Part shown: in pieces, positions 25,155-32,827 of the stretch
Layout of the letters: every line of letters starts with the position of its first letter
How positions within the stretch are numbered: the stretch's first letter is position 1
From: Pseudomonas fluorescens
GTDB taxonomy: Bacteria; Pseudomonadota; Gammaproteobacteria; Pseudomonadales; Pseudomonadaceae
Assembly (NCBI RefSeq): GCF_902497895.1
Contig: NZ_CABVHQ010000040.1
Location: forward strand, 1 to 54,170
Direction of reading: 5' to 3'
DNA length: 54,170 bases
The notes under the pieces: generated by a model
Seen by the model: only the letters and a program-made list of their open reading frames with translations
What the model was told of the DNA's origin: nothing
Database searches by the model: none
Made by a program: the position numbers and the translations under genes

Positions 25155-26372
25155 ATGGCGGACATAAACAAAGTCGTTCTGGCATATTCCGGCGGCCTGG
25201 ACACTTCGGTGATCCTCAAGTGGCTGCAGGATACGTATAACTGTGAAGTGGTGACCTTCACCGCTGACCTGGGTCAGGGCGAAGAAGTCGAACCTGCACG
25301 CGCCAAGGCACAAGCCATGGGCGTCAAAGAGATCTACATCGACGATCTGCGCGAAGAGTTCGTCCGCGATTTTGTGTTTCCGATGTTCCGCGCCAACACC
25401 GTTTACGAAGGTGAGTACCTGCTGGGTACCTCCATCGCTCGTCCGTTGATCGCCAAGCGTTTGATCGAAATCGCCAACGAAACCGGCGCCGATGCCATTT
25501 CCCATGGCGCAACCGGTAAAGGCAACGACCAGGTCCGTTTTGAACTGGGCGCTTATGCCTTGAAGCCAGGAGTGAAAGTGATTGCTCCGTGGCGCGAATG
25601 GGATCTGCTGTCCCGTGAAAAGCTGATGGATTACGCTGAAAAGCACAACATCCCGATCGAGCGCCACGGCAAGAAGAAGTCCCCGTACTCGATGGACGCC
25701 AACCTGCTGCACATCTCTTATGAAGGCGGCGTGCTGGAAGATACCTGGACCGAGCACGAAGAAGACATGTGGCGCTGGACCAAGTCGCCGGAAGATGCAC
25801 CGAACGTCGCAACCTATCTTGAGCTGACCTATCGCAATGGCGATATCGTTGCTCTGGACGGCGTTGAAATGACTCCGGCCACGGTCCTGGCGACGCTGAA
25901 CCGCATTGGCGGTGAGAACGGCATCGGTCGACTGGATATCGTCGAGAACCGTTACGTCGGCATGAAGTCTCGCGGCTGCTACGAGACCCCTGGCGGCACC
26001 ATCATGCTGCGGGCTCACCGTGCGATCGAGTCGATCACTCTGGATCGCGAAGTGGCTCACCTCAAAGACGAGTTGATGCCTAAATACGCGAGCCTGATCT
26101 ACACCGGCTACTGGTGGAGCCCTGAGCGTCTGATGCTGCAACAGATGATCGATGCTTCCCAGGCACACGTGAATGGTGTGGTTCGTCTGAAACTGTACAA
26201 AGGCAATATCATTGTCACCGGCCGCAAGTCCGATGAATCTTTGTTCGACGCAAACATTGCGACTTTTGAAGAAGATGGCGGCGCTTATAATCAAGCGGAT
26301 GCGGCTGGCTTCATCAAACTCAATGCGTTGCGCATGCGTATTGCCGCAAACAAAGGTCGGAAATTGTTCTGA
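25155..26372 (+). CDS. argG: Argininosuccinate synthase ArgG
   Basis: This 405-residue enzyme condenses citrulline and aspartate with ATP to argininosuccinate. The ATP-binding P-loop AYSGGLDTS lies at about residues 10-18. HGATGKGNDQVRFE carries citrulline- and aspartate-binding residues, and MKSRGCYETPGGTI is in the C-terminal part. The ATG at 25155 with GGAGTGATGGC upstream is preferred over one at 25107. It acts right after ArgF, also in this window, though the two are about 8.4 kb apart. Confidence 0.96.
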   Translation: MADINKVVLAYSGGLDTSVILKWLQDTYNCEVVTFTADLGQGEEVEPARAKAQAMGVKEIYIDDLREEFVRDFVFPMFRANTVYEGEYLLGTSIARPLIAKRLIEIANETGADAISHGATGKGNDQVRFELGAYALKPGVKVIAPWREWDLLSREKLMDYAEKHNIPIERHGKKKSPYSMDANLLHISYEGGVLEDTWTEHEEDMWRWTKSPEDAPNVATYLELTYRNGDIVALDGVEMTPATVLATLNRIGGENGIGRLDIVENRYVGMKSRGCYETPGGTIMLRAHRAIESITLDREVAHLKDELMPKYASLIYTGYWWSPERLMLQQMIDASQAHVNGVVRLKLYKGNIIVTGRKSDESLFDANIATFEEDGGAYNQADAAGFIKLNALRMRIAANKGRKLF

Positions 26373-26390
26373 TCGGTTGAGCGCGACTCA

Positions 26391-26428
26391 AAAAATGGCC
26401 CCGCATAAAAGCAGGGCCATTTTTTTTT
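26391..26428 (+). terminator. Terminator of argG
   Basis: AAAATGGCCC pairs with GGGCCATTTT around an 11-12 base loop and is followed by a run of nine T. Confidence 0.92.
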
Positions 26429-26473
26429 GCATGTTCGGTCTGGATGCCTGATCGAGGTTGATGAAAGGCGTTT

Positions 26474-27196
26474 TTATGAGGCGCTGGTCAGTGTCAGGGT
26501 CAGTGTGCCCAGATTGTAGATCATATAAGATCGATTTGACTTTGCAGAATTCAGTTTGTCGAGTGTGCTCTGGTTTATCAGCTTGAGCGACTTCTGGTTG
26601 GCCAGAAAAATAATAAGATCGTTAGCGTCTGGCGGGTTGTTGAATGCCTGAGCCACTTCGCTGACTAAAAGCTCAAACCCTTTCCTTGTTTCGATTCGCC
26701 GGGTGTCGATGATATGCAATCCGTGCAGTATGTGATGCAGTTGGAAACTTTGTTGCATGCCTGGCTTTGCCAGCAGATTAATGAAAGCCGGTGGCGCTTG
26801 TGCGTTATCTGATGAAGCGTGGCGCATCGTAAAGCTCTGCGGCTGGCATGGATTCAGGTCTTTCTCCAGGGTGGCGCTGTCATTGTCTTGCTCAATGGGT
26901 TCAGGAGAGGGAGGTGAAAGTCTGGCTCCTTTTTGACGAACGGCTTCGTTGATGAGCTGCAGGAAGTGCTTTCCTTTAGCAAAGTCTGCAGGCGAATACA
27001 GCGCTTTGTAATTGAAGTTTAAAGTCATAAAGAAAAAAACTACCAGGCTGAACGGGAAACTGATCAGGAACCAGACATAAATATCCCGATCACCGTCATC
27101 AAGAAACGGCAGCGATACGGCTGCCGAGGCTTCTGTTAAGGCCGCGAAGAGGGCGATGATGGTCATTGGGTTAGTCATTTTAAGGGGTATATTCAT
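26474..27196 (-). CDS. Membrane protein of unknown function (two helices plus cytoplasmic domain)
   Basis: This 240-residue protein has two N-terminal transmembrane segments (about residues 10-32 and 41-60) joined by an acidic turn FLDDGDRD. A conserved-looking exit, FNYKALYSPADF, follows. A Pro/Glu-rich linker (about 95-120) leads to a soluble domain (about 125-235). I do not recognise the C-terminal domain. The N-terminal module resembles, from memory, one that recurs on otherwise unrelated bacterial membrane proteins. The codon usage and G+C look lower than in its neighbours. The start at 27196 has AAGG upstream; Met7 (27178) is the alternative. It lies alone and convergent to argG. Confidence 0.72.
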   Translation of the reverse strand: MNIPLKMTNPMTIIALFAALTEASAAVSLPFLDDGDRDIYVWFLISFPFSLVVFFFMTLNFNYKALYSPADFAKGKHFLQLINEAVRQKGARLSPPSPEPIEQDNDSATLEKDLNPCQPQSFTMRHASSDNAQAPPAFINLLAKPGMQQSFQLHHILHGLHIIDTRRIETRKGFELLVSEVAQAFNNPPDANDLIIFLANQKSLKLINQSTLDKLNSAKSNRSYMIYNLGTLTLTLTSAS

Positions 27197-27822
27197 TGGT
27201 TTTTACCTTGGCGTAGTGCGTTTTGCATCCTTAATTGTTGGTGAGTGGGGCAGCATTTTTATTGAGTTTGTGCAGGGGTGGAACACGAGTTGCAAGTTGT
27301 TATTGGTGAGTGGAGAAGTTAGTAAGTGTTGTGGATGCTTTTAATGATTCTAGCCTCAAATAAAAAATGTCGGGGTTTTTAGGTCGGATAACGGAGGTGG
27401 ACGTCTGGCAGGGTGAGAACGTTCAGTGCGCTCTGCAGTAGTGATTTTCTGGGTGAGGTATGTAACCTCTGCTTTCAATTTCAGCGATCTGGCTCAAATG
27501 TAACTCTTCGATTCTCCACGCTAAAGCATTTCAGGTGTAAGTTGCGGTAAATAATTATTTTGTAAAAAACAACCGGTAATCTGGGGTGCAAGAATCAGGA
27601 TGTCTTTGACTGAGGTCGCAAGGACGCTGAGCAGGGGAAGCTGGCAAGTCGATTAAGCTTGAAGACACAGCCTTTTATAGTGTTTTTTTGTAGGCATATT
27701 CCGCGTTTTTTGTAGGGAAGGTCTCTGGGTGCTGATGAGCGGGGGGGGGACGATGCCAAGGGGGAAATGACTAGGCTATTGTGCTGACTCTAAAAATTCG
27801 AACAGCGAAAATTGGACTGCCC
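27197..27822. other. Gene-free region of 626 bp
   Basis: This stretch is visibly A+T-richer than the rest of the window. It contains a run of nine G near 27750 and several short T- and A-runs, but no convincing open frame, hairpin terminator or REP. It separates two divergent genes, so it must hold both promoters. Confidence 0.6.
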
Positions 27823-28449
27823 ATGAATAAAGTGCTGATCGTGGATGATCATCCCGTCATCCGTCTTGCTGTACGTATGCTGATGGAGCGTCATGGCTAT
27901 GAAGTCATCGCGGAGACGGGGAATGGCGTGGATGCGTTGCAGCTGGCCCGCGAGCATATGCCGGATATTATAATTCTGGATATCGGGATTCCAAAACTGG
28001 ATGGCCTGGAAGTCATCGCGCGCCTCACTTCAAACCCCATGCCTTTGAAGGTACTGGTGCTGACGTCGCAGGCGCCCGGGCATTTTTCCATGCGTTGTAT
28101 GCAGGCCGGTGCTGCGGGCTATGTGTGCAAGCAACAAGACCTCACCGAGTTGTTGAGTGCGATCAAGGCGGTACTCTCCGGTTACAGTTATTTCCCCAAT
28201 CAGGCGTTGCATACCGTGCGATCGAATTTGGGTAATGCCAGTGAAGCAGACATGGTGGATCGTCTGTCTGGCCGGGAAATGATGGTGTTACAGCAACTTG
28301 CACGAGGAAAGACCAACAAGGAAATCGCTGATGGAATGTTTCTCAGCAACAAAACCGTGAGTACTTACAAGACTCGATTGCTGTTGAAGCTCAATGCTCG
28401 CTCATTGGTTGACCTGATCGAGCTTGCGCAACGCAATGGGTTGGTTTGA
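27823..28449 (+). CDS. Orphan LuxR-type response regulator, BvgA-like
   Basis: This 208-residue NarL/LuxR-class regulator has a receiver domain (residues 1-120) with Asp8, Asp9, phospho-acceptor Asp53, Thr81 and Lys103. A LuxR helix-turn-helix follows (about 145-205) with LSGREMMVLQQLARGKTNKEIA and LSNKTVSTYKTRLL. The segment LDIGIPKLDGLEVIARL and the HTH are strikingly like Bordetella BvgA. BvgA partners a hybrid sensor, but no kinase gene lies nearby. The ATG at 27823 is chosen because it opens the receiver fold; its ribosome-binding site is weak, and a GTG at 27781 is possible. Targets are unknown. Confidence 0.85.
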   Translation: MNKVLIVDDHPVIRLAVRMLMERHGYEVIAETGNGVDALQLAREHMPDIIILDIGIPKLDGLEVIARLTSNPMPLKVLVLTSQAPGHFSMRCMQAGAAGYVCKQQDLTELLSAIKAVLSGYSYFPNQALHTVRSNLGNASEADMVDRLSGREMMVLQQLARGKTNKEIADGMFLSNKTVSTYKTRLLLKLNARSLVDLIELAQRNGLV

Positions 28450-28671
28450 ATTCAAATACCCGGAAGGGTAAAAATGTTGCGGCGCGGGCGACAGCACTTT
28501 CCGCTCTGCTCAAAACCGGTTTTGTCCGTGTCTCCCTGAGCACTCGCAAAAGAAGCGCTCGCTGGTTGTCCTCCTGACGCTGTCTGCTTGATGTGCCGGT
28601 CACTGTTTCATCGGTCTACAAGATGCCTGTGGCGAAACAAATGACGGTTGGTCAAGGTGCGGGATGCCAAC

Positions 28672-28698
28672 AAAAAAGCCTCCGTTTCGGGAGGCTTT
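28672..28698 (-). terminator. Terminator of the PA3496-family gene
   Basis: AAAGCCTCC/GGAGGCTTT form a 9-bp stem with a short loop. On minus it is followed by TTTTTTG. It starts 7 bases after the stop at 28705. Confidence 0.9.
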
Positions 28699-28704
28699 CA
28701 GCTA

Positions 28705-28884
28705 TTAAAGGTCAAAGTCGTAATCGGCCAGTTGTTTTTGCAGGCGCCGCTCTTCCAGAAGATTGTCAATGGTGCGGCGTTTGCTCAGGTTGGTCTTCGC
28801 TACCTCCACCACAGGCTCGGCGTCATCTGCTTCAACGGCGGTGAAGTCGTCTTCTACGTCCAGTTGCTCTTTGCCAGTGCTCAT
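28705..28884 (-). CDS. PA3496 family small protein (59 aa)
   Basis: This 59-residue protein was translated by hand. It begins MSTGKEQLDVEDDF, has an acidic N-terminal half, and ends in a basic helix (KRRTIDNLLEERRLQKQL) with a DYDFDL tail. It fits the PA3496 family found beside nth and the rnf genes in pseudomonads. A putative regulatory role has been suggested for the family, but the function is unknown. GGAGTTAACCTT precedes the ATG and a clean terminator follows. It lies 107 bp after nth on the same strand. Confidence 0.82.
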   Translation of the reverse strand: MSTGKEQLDVEDDFTAVEADDAEPVVEVAKTNLSKRRTIDNLLEERRLQKQLADYDFDL

Positions 28885-28991
28885 AAGGTTAACTCCAGGC
28901 TTTGACTGCCATTGGCGCTCCTTATATCGATAAACCGGTGGCGGGTAAAAAAGATTTTTTCAATCGACTTATTAATAAAGTTAATAGTCCC

Positions 28992-29630
28992 TCAATCGTC
29001 GGAGGTCTTGTGCTTGTATTCGCACAGGTCTTCGATCCGACAGCTGCCGCAGCGTGGCTTGCGGGCCAGGCATACATAGCGGCCGTGGAGGATGAGCCAG
29101 TGGTGGGAGTCGAGCAGGTACTCCTTGGGCACGAACTTCATCAGTTTTTTTTCCACCTCCACGACATTTTTCCCCGGCGCCAGGCCCGTACGGTTGCTGA
29201 CCCGGAAAATATGGGTGTCGACCGCCATGGTGAGCTGGCGAAAGGCCGTGTTGAGTACCACGTTTGCGGTTTTTCTACCGACGCCGGGAAGCGCCTCCAG
29301 TTCTTCCCGTGTTTGCGGGACCTGGCTGCCATGCCGTTCCACCAGCAGCCGGCAGGTTTCGATCACGTTTTTAGCCTTGCTGTTGAACAGGCCGATCGTC
29401 TTGATGTATTCCGACAAGCCTTCAACACCCAGGGCATGGATCGCTTCTGGAGTATTGGCGACCGGGAACAGTTTCGCCGTGGCCTTATTGACGCCGACGT
29501 CGGTGGACTGGGCCGAGAGGATCACGGCTATCAGCAGTTCAAACGGCGAGGAATAGGCCAGCTCGGTTTTCGGTTTCGGATTGTCTTCGTGAAGCCGACG
29601 GAATATTTCCAGACGTTTTGCGGCATTCAT
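28992..29630 (-). CDS. nth: Endonuclease III
   Basis: This 212-residue DNA glycosylase/AP lyase removes oxidised pyrimidines. The helix-hairpin-helix LPGVGRKTANVVL contains the catalytic Lys, followed by the catalytic Asp in VDTHIFRV. The C-terminal [4Fe-4S] ligands are C-x6-C-x2-C-x5-C in CLARKPRCGSCRIEDLC. The start at 29630 matches the usual N-terminus MNAAKRLEIF. It is the last gene after rnfE (25-bp gap), as is common in gammaproteobacteria. Confidence 0.95.
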   Translation of the reverse strand: MNAAKRLEIFRRLHEDNPKPKTELAYSSPFELLIAVILSAQSTDVGVNKATAKLFPVANTPEAIHALGVEGLSEYIKTIGLFNSKAKNVIETCRLLVERHGSQVPQTREELEALPGVGRKTANVVLNTAFRQLTMAVDTHIFRVSNRTGLAPGKNVVEVEKKLMKFVPKEYLLDSHHWLILHGRYVCLARKPRCGSCRIEDLCEYKHKTSDD

Positions 29631-29655
29631 GGGTAAAGCGTTTCCTTGAAGGCGG

Positions 29656-30237
29656 TCAGTGTGGTTTGGATAAGGCCTGTTTTGCCGCAATCAGCAACCC
29701 CAGCAGGATAAACCCGCCCGGCGCGAGCGTGAGCAGGCGCGGCCCTGTGTCCTGGGCCCATAGCCAGAGCTGCCAGTGAGTGTCGGCGGATCCGGCCAGC
29801 CATTCCAGGTGGCTGCCCAGGGATCCCGTACCGAGGACCTCGCGCAAGGTGCCCAGTGCAAGCAACAGCGCACCGAACAGGCCAGACAGTCGTAGGCGGT
29901 CAGACATTGGGCTGTGTTCGAAAAAGCCACCGAGTTCGAGCAGTACGCATTGGAGCGCGATCAGCCCCAGGTAGACTTCCAGGCTTTGATGCAGTTGCAA
30001 AGACCAGGCCTGCAACGCCAGCCCGGCACAGCTGACGAGAGTGGTGGCCAGCAGGATACTCGCCGCCAGACGCACATTCGGGTTGAGCCAGCGGCGAATC
30101 GCTTTCATGGCCATGCCATGGATCGTGATGATCAGAACGAACATCAGCCACAAGCCGATGGCCTTGACCAGAGTGTCGCTGACGCCAATCAGTGGCGCGA
30201 GCATCAGCGAATTGCGCAGTGTCGAGGTCTCAGTCAT
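29656..30237 (-). CDS. rnfE: Electron transport complex subunit RnfE/RsxE
   Basis: This 193-residue integral membrane subunit has about six helices and begins MTETSTLRNSLMLAPLIG. It shows the family's conserved membrane region RLSGLFGALLLALGTLREVLG and a C-terminal LAPGGFILLGLLIA. RnfE and RnfA are paired, inverted-topology subunits that line the ion and electron path. The ATG at 30237 overlaps the rnfG stop by 8 bp, so translation is coupled. Confidence 0.9.
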   Translation of the reverse strand: MTETSTLRNSLMLAPLIGVSDTLVKAIGLWLMFVLIITIHGMAMKAIRRWLNPNVRLAASILLATTLVSCAGLALQAWSLQLHQSLEVYLGLIALQCVLLELGGFFEHSPMSDRLRLSGLFGALLLALGTLREVLGTGSLGSHLEWLAGSADTHWQLWLWAQDTGPRLLTLAPGGFILLGLLIAAKQALSKPH

Positions 30238-30841
30238 GTGCAGGCTTTCCTGTGAGTTGCGCCTGATGCTCGTCGAAATAACGCAGCGCATCATGAATAG
30301 CGCTTATCACCGACCTTGAGGTAATAGTGGCGCCGGCCATTTGATCGAACTGGCCATTATCCTTTTTCAGGGCCCAGCCCGAGTCGCCTGGCTCATCACG
30401 GGATTTCCCGACAAAACCCTGTAGCCAAGGGTTAGGGGTCACGGCGATGTTTCCTCCCAGGCCTGGGGTTTCTGTGTGCTTGAGGGCTTTCACACCCAAC
30501 AGCTTGCCGTTGGCCCCGATCCCGATCAACAGCTCGACGGGGCCGGCGTAGCCCACTGTCTGGCTGCGCAGAATGACCGCGCTGGGTTCAGCGGATCGAG
30601 TCGCCAGATAGCCGCCCAGTAGCGTGCTGGCGCCAAGCTGCACCTTGTGGGTCGACAGCGGCTGATCCAGTGGCTGATTGTCGTAGCTGCCTGGGGGCAG
30701 CATTTGCAGCAGGTTACGATTTTCTATCGCCCGTCGTTCTGCCGCGATGTGCGGCGCCGCAGTCTGTTGCACGAGAAAGATCGCGGTCCCCCCCAGACCG
30801 GCCAGCACTATCAGCATCAGCACTCCGACATTTCGGTTCAT
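30230..30841 (-). CDS. rnfG: Electron transport complex subunit RnfG/RsxG
   Basis: This 203-residue periplasm-facing flavoprotein is anchored by one N-terminal helix (about residues 5-25, VGVLMLIVLAGLGGTAIF). The covalent-FMN threonine motif near residue 170 reads MAGATITS, against the usual SGATxTS. LIGIGANGKLLGVKALKHTETPGLG is the second conserved patch. The start at 30841 follows RnfD with a 4-bp overlap. A longer frame from 31234 has no support. Confidence 0.92.
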   Translation of the reverse strand: MNRNVGVLMLIVLAGLGGTAIFLVQQTAAPHIAAERRAIENRNLLQMLPPGSYDNQPLDQPLSTHKVQLGASTLLGGYLATRSAEPSAVILRSQTVGYAGPVELLIGIGANGKLLGVKALKHTETPGLGGNIAVTPNPWLQGFVGKSRDEPGDSGWALKKDNGQFDQMAGATITSRSVISAIHDALRYFDEHQAQLTGKPAHD

Positions 30842-31827
30842 GGCACAGATGGCTCTGGTTGCGTGGCGAACAGGCGCTCCAGGGCGGGCACGGTGAGGTT
30901 CATCAACAGCACTGCGAACGCAATGCCGTCTGGATAACCTCCCCAGGTACGAATGAGGTAGGTCAGCAGACCCACGCCCGCTCCGAACAGCAATCTGGCC
31001 TTTGGATTTTTGGCGCCCGAGACCGGCTCGGTGACGATGAAGAACGCCCCGAGCATGCTCGCGCCCGTCAGCAGGTGGAACAGGGGCGAGCCGTGGGAGT
31101 CGGAGCCCGAGCCGTTCCAGCAGAGCAGGCTGATGATAAACAGGCTGGCCAGCATACCGACCGGTGCATGCCAGCTGAATACCCGCCGTTGCAGCAAAAC
31201 TGCGCCACCTGCAAGGAACGCCAGATTGACCCACTCGACGCCCTTGCCACCCCAGTGGCCGAACGCGGCATTGCCGGCGAACAGTTCATCCATGGTCAGG
31301 CTTTTATTGATCCGCAAGCTGTCCAGGGCCGTAGCCCTGGCCCAGGCATCGGCAGACTGGGTACTGAAGCCGAAAATCTGCTGCAAGCCACCCAGCAGGT
31401 CCATGCCATGGGATGCCGGCCAATGAGTCATCTGCTGTGGAAACGACACCAGCACCAGTGCATAGCCCAGCATCGCCGGATTGAACGGGTTTTTGCCGAC
31501 TCCGCCATACAGATGTTTGCCGAAAAACAGCGCGAATGCGGTTGCACTCAGGGTCAACCACCAAGGGCAATAGGGCGGTAACGCGACAGCCAGCAATGTT
31601 GCGCTGACCAGGGCGCTCCCATCGCTCAGCGAGGGTTTCAGCGGGCGCTTGCGCAACCTGAGAACGGTGGCTTCGACGGCGAGGGCCGTGGAGCCGGCCA
31701 GCAGCAGGTTGATCAACACGCCCCAGCCGTACAACCAGAGTAAAACGAAGATGCCTGGCAGGGTTGCCAGCAGCACCAGTTTCATTGCCTGCTGAAGGCG
31801 CTCGTCGACCGTTTCAAGAGGCGACAT
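30838..31827 (-). CDS. rnfD: Electron transport complex subunit RnfD/RsxD
   Basis: This 329-residue membrane flavoprotein has about nine helices and resembles NqrB. The FGKHLYGGVGKNPFNPAMLGY region is typical. The likely FMN-bearing Thr lies in DAWARATALDSLR (family SGAT). It overlaps the rnfB stop by 14 bp and rnfG by 4 bp. In other Rnf operons rnfC sits between rnfB and rnfD; here the two abut directly. Confidence 0.92.
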   Translation of the reverse strand: MSPLETVDERLQQAMKLVLLATLPGIFVLLWLYGWGVLINLLLAGSTALAVEATVLRLRKRPLKPSLSDGSALVSATLLAVALPPYCPWWLTLSATAFALFFGKHLYGGVGKNPFNPAMLGYALVLVSFPQQMTHWPASHGMDLLGGLQQIFGFSTQSADAWARATALDSLRINKSLTMDELFAGNAAFGHWGGKGVEWVNLAFLAGGAVLLQRRVFSWHAPVGMLASLFIISLLCWNGSGSDSHGSPLFHLLTGASMLGAFFIVTEPVSGAKNPKARLLFGAGVGLLTYLIRTWGGYPDGIAFAVLLMNLTVPALERLFATQPEPSVP

Positions 31828-32827
31828 AGGCAGCTACCTGTCGCTCGGCTTCAGCCAGGGCGTTGCCCAGAGCGGCAATTTGTTCGCTGGAGGCATTGCT
31901 GCTCTGGGCTTTTTTCAGTTCGGCGCGGCGCATGGCCAGTTGGATTTTCGCCCGTTTGAGCTCGGTATCCCTGGCCGGAGCCGGAGCCGACTGTGGCGCG
32001 GGTGCAGTATTGCTTTCAAGCTGTGCCAAGGCTTGCTCCGCGAGCTCGAACTGGTGTTGCAGAGTGATCAGCTGTGATTGCTGCTCGAAGGTCGGTGGAT
32101 GCCCGAAGGCTTTCAGCGACTTGTTCAGTTGTGCGCGGCTCATCGCCAGATCGATCCTGGCTTTTTTCAAGGCGGCATCGGCAGCAGCGGTTTTCTGTGC
32201 CTGGACTCTCTCAATGGCAGCCTGAACCGGATTTAAAACGGGGGCTTCGTTGTGTTGCGTCGGGCGCTGTATCCGCGCCAGGCGCTCGGCCTGTTTTTGC
32301 TGTTCTTCGCGCTGCAGACGCGCATTGCGTTGCTCGAAACGCTGTCGGGCGTGATTGCGTTTTTCAGTGCGAGCGCGTTGTTCCTCAAGGCTGAACGCCA
32401 GCCCACCGACAATCGGCAGCACGCAGGCCTTCGGCAACGGATGCATTTCAATGCAGTCCACCGGGCAGGGCGCGACGCACAGGTCGCAACCGGTGCATTC
32501 GTCGATGATCACCGTATGCATCAATTTGGCCGCGCCGATAATCGCATCCACCGGGCAGGCCTGGATGCATTTGGTGCAACCGATGCATTCCGCTTCACGA
32601 ATAAAGGCGATTTGCGCTGGCGCCTGACCGCGTTCCGCGTCCAGTTCCAGCACCGGTATTTTCAGCAGTTCGGCCAGGGCCGAAATGGTCTCCTTGCCGC
32701 CTGGAGGGCACTTGTTGATCGCCTCGCCGTTGGCAATGCCTTCAGCGTAGGGTTTACATCCGGGGTGGCCGCATTTACCGCATTGGGTCTGCGGCAGCAG
32801 GGCGTCGATGCGTTGAATCAGACTCAT
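31814..32827 (-). CDS. rnfB: RnfB/RsxB ferredoxin subunit, anchorless with long repeated C-terminal extension
   Basis: This 337-residue protein starts directly at the iron-sulfur part and lacks the N-terminal membrane helix of normal RnfB. Cys16, 19, 24 and 40 form the first [4Fe-4S] site. Two ferredoxin-type sites follow: Cys81, 84, 87, 91 and 111, 114, 117, 121. After residue 150 come about 190 residues of charged, Ala-rich coiled coil with two related units (about 217-270 and 288-336, each with KARIDLAM or KAKIQLAM). The extension recalls the Lys/Ala-rich tails of RnfC. Usual RnfB is about 190 residues. Its start overlaps the rnfA stop by 4 bp. Confidence 0.88.
   Translation of the reverse strand: MSLIQRIDALLPQTQCGKCGHPGCKPYAEGIANGEAINKCPPGGKETISALAELLKIPVLELDAERGQAPAQIAFIREAECIGCTKCIQACPVDAIIGAAKLMHTVIIDECTGCDLCVAPCPVDCIEMHPLPKACVLPIVGGLAFSLEEQRARTEKRNHARQRFEQRNARLQREEQQKQAERLARIQRPTQHNEAPVLNPVQAAIERVQAQKTAAADAALKKARIDLAMSRAQLNKSLKAFGHPPTFEQQSQLITLQHQFELAEQALAQLESNTAPAPQSAPAPARDTELKRAKIQLAMRRAELKKAQSSNASSEQIAALGNALAEAERQVAAYVAS

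Noticed and set aside
27156..27344. 62-codon hydrophobic frame on plus
   Set aside because: Overlaps the start of the unknown membrane protein antisense; no ribosome-binding site and not convincing as a gene.
28593..28905. Plus-strand frames over the small PA3496-family gene
   Set aside because: The minus-strand 59-aa frame has a ribosome-binding site, terminator and family likeness.
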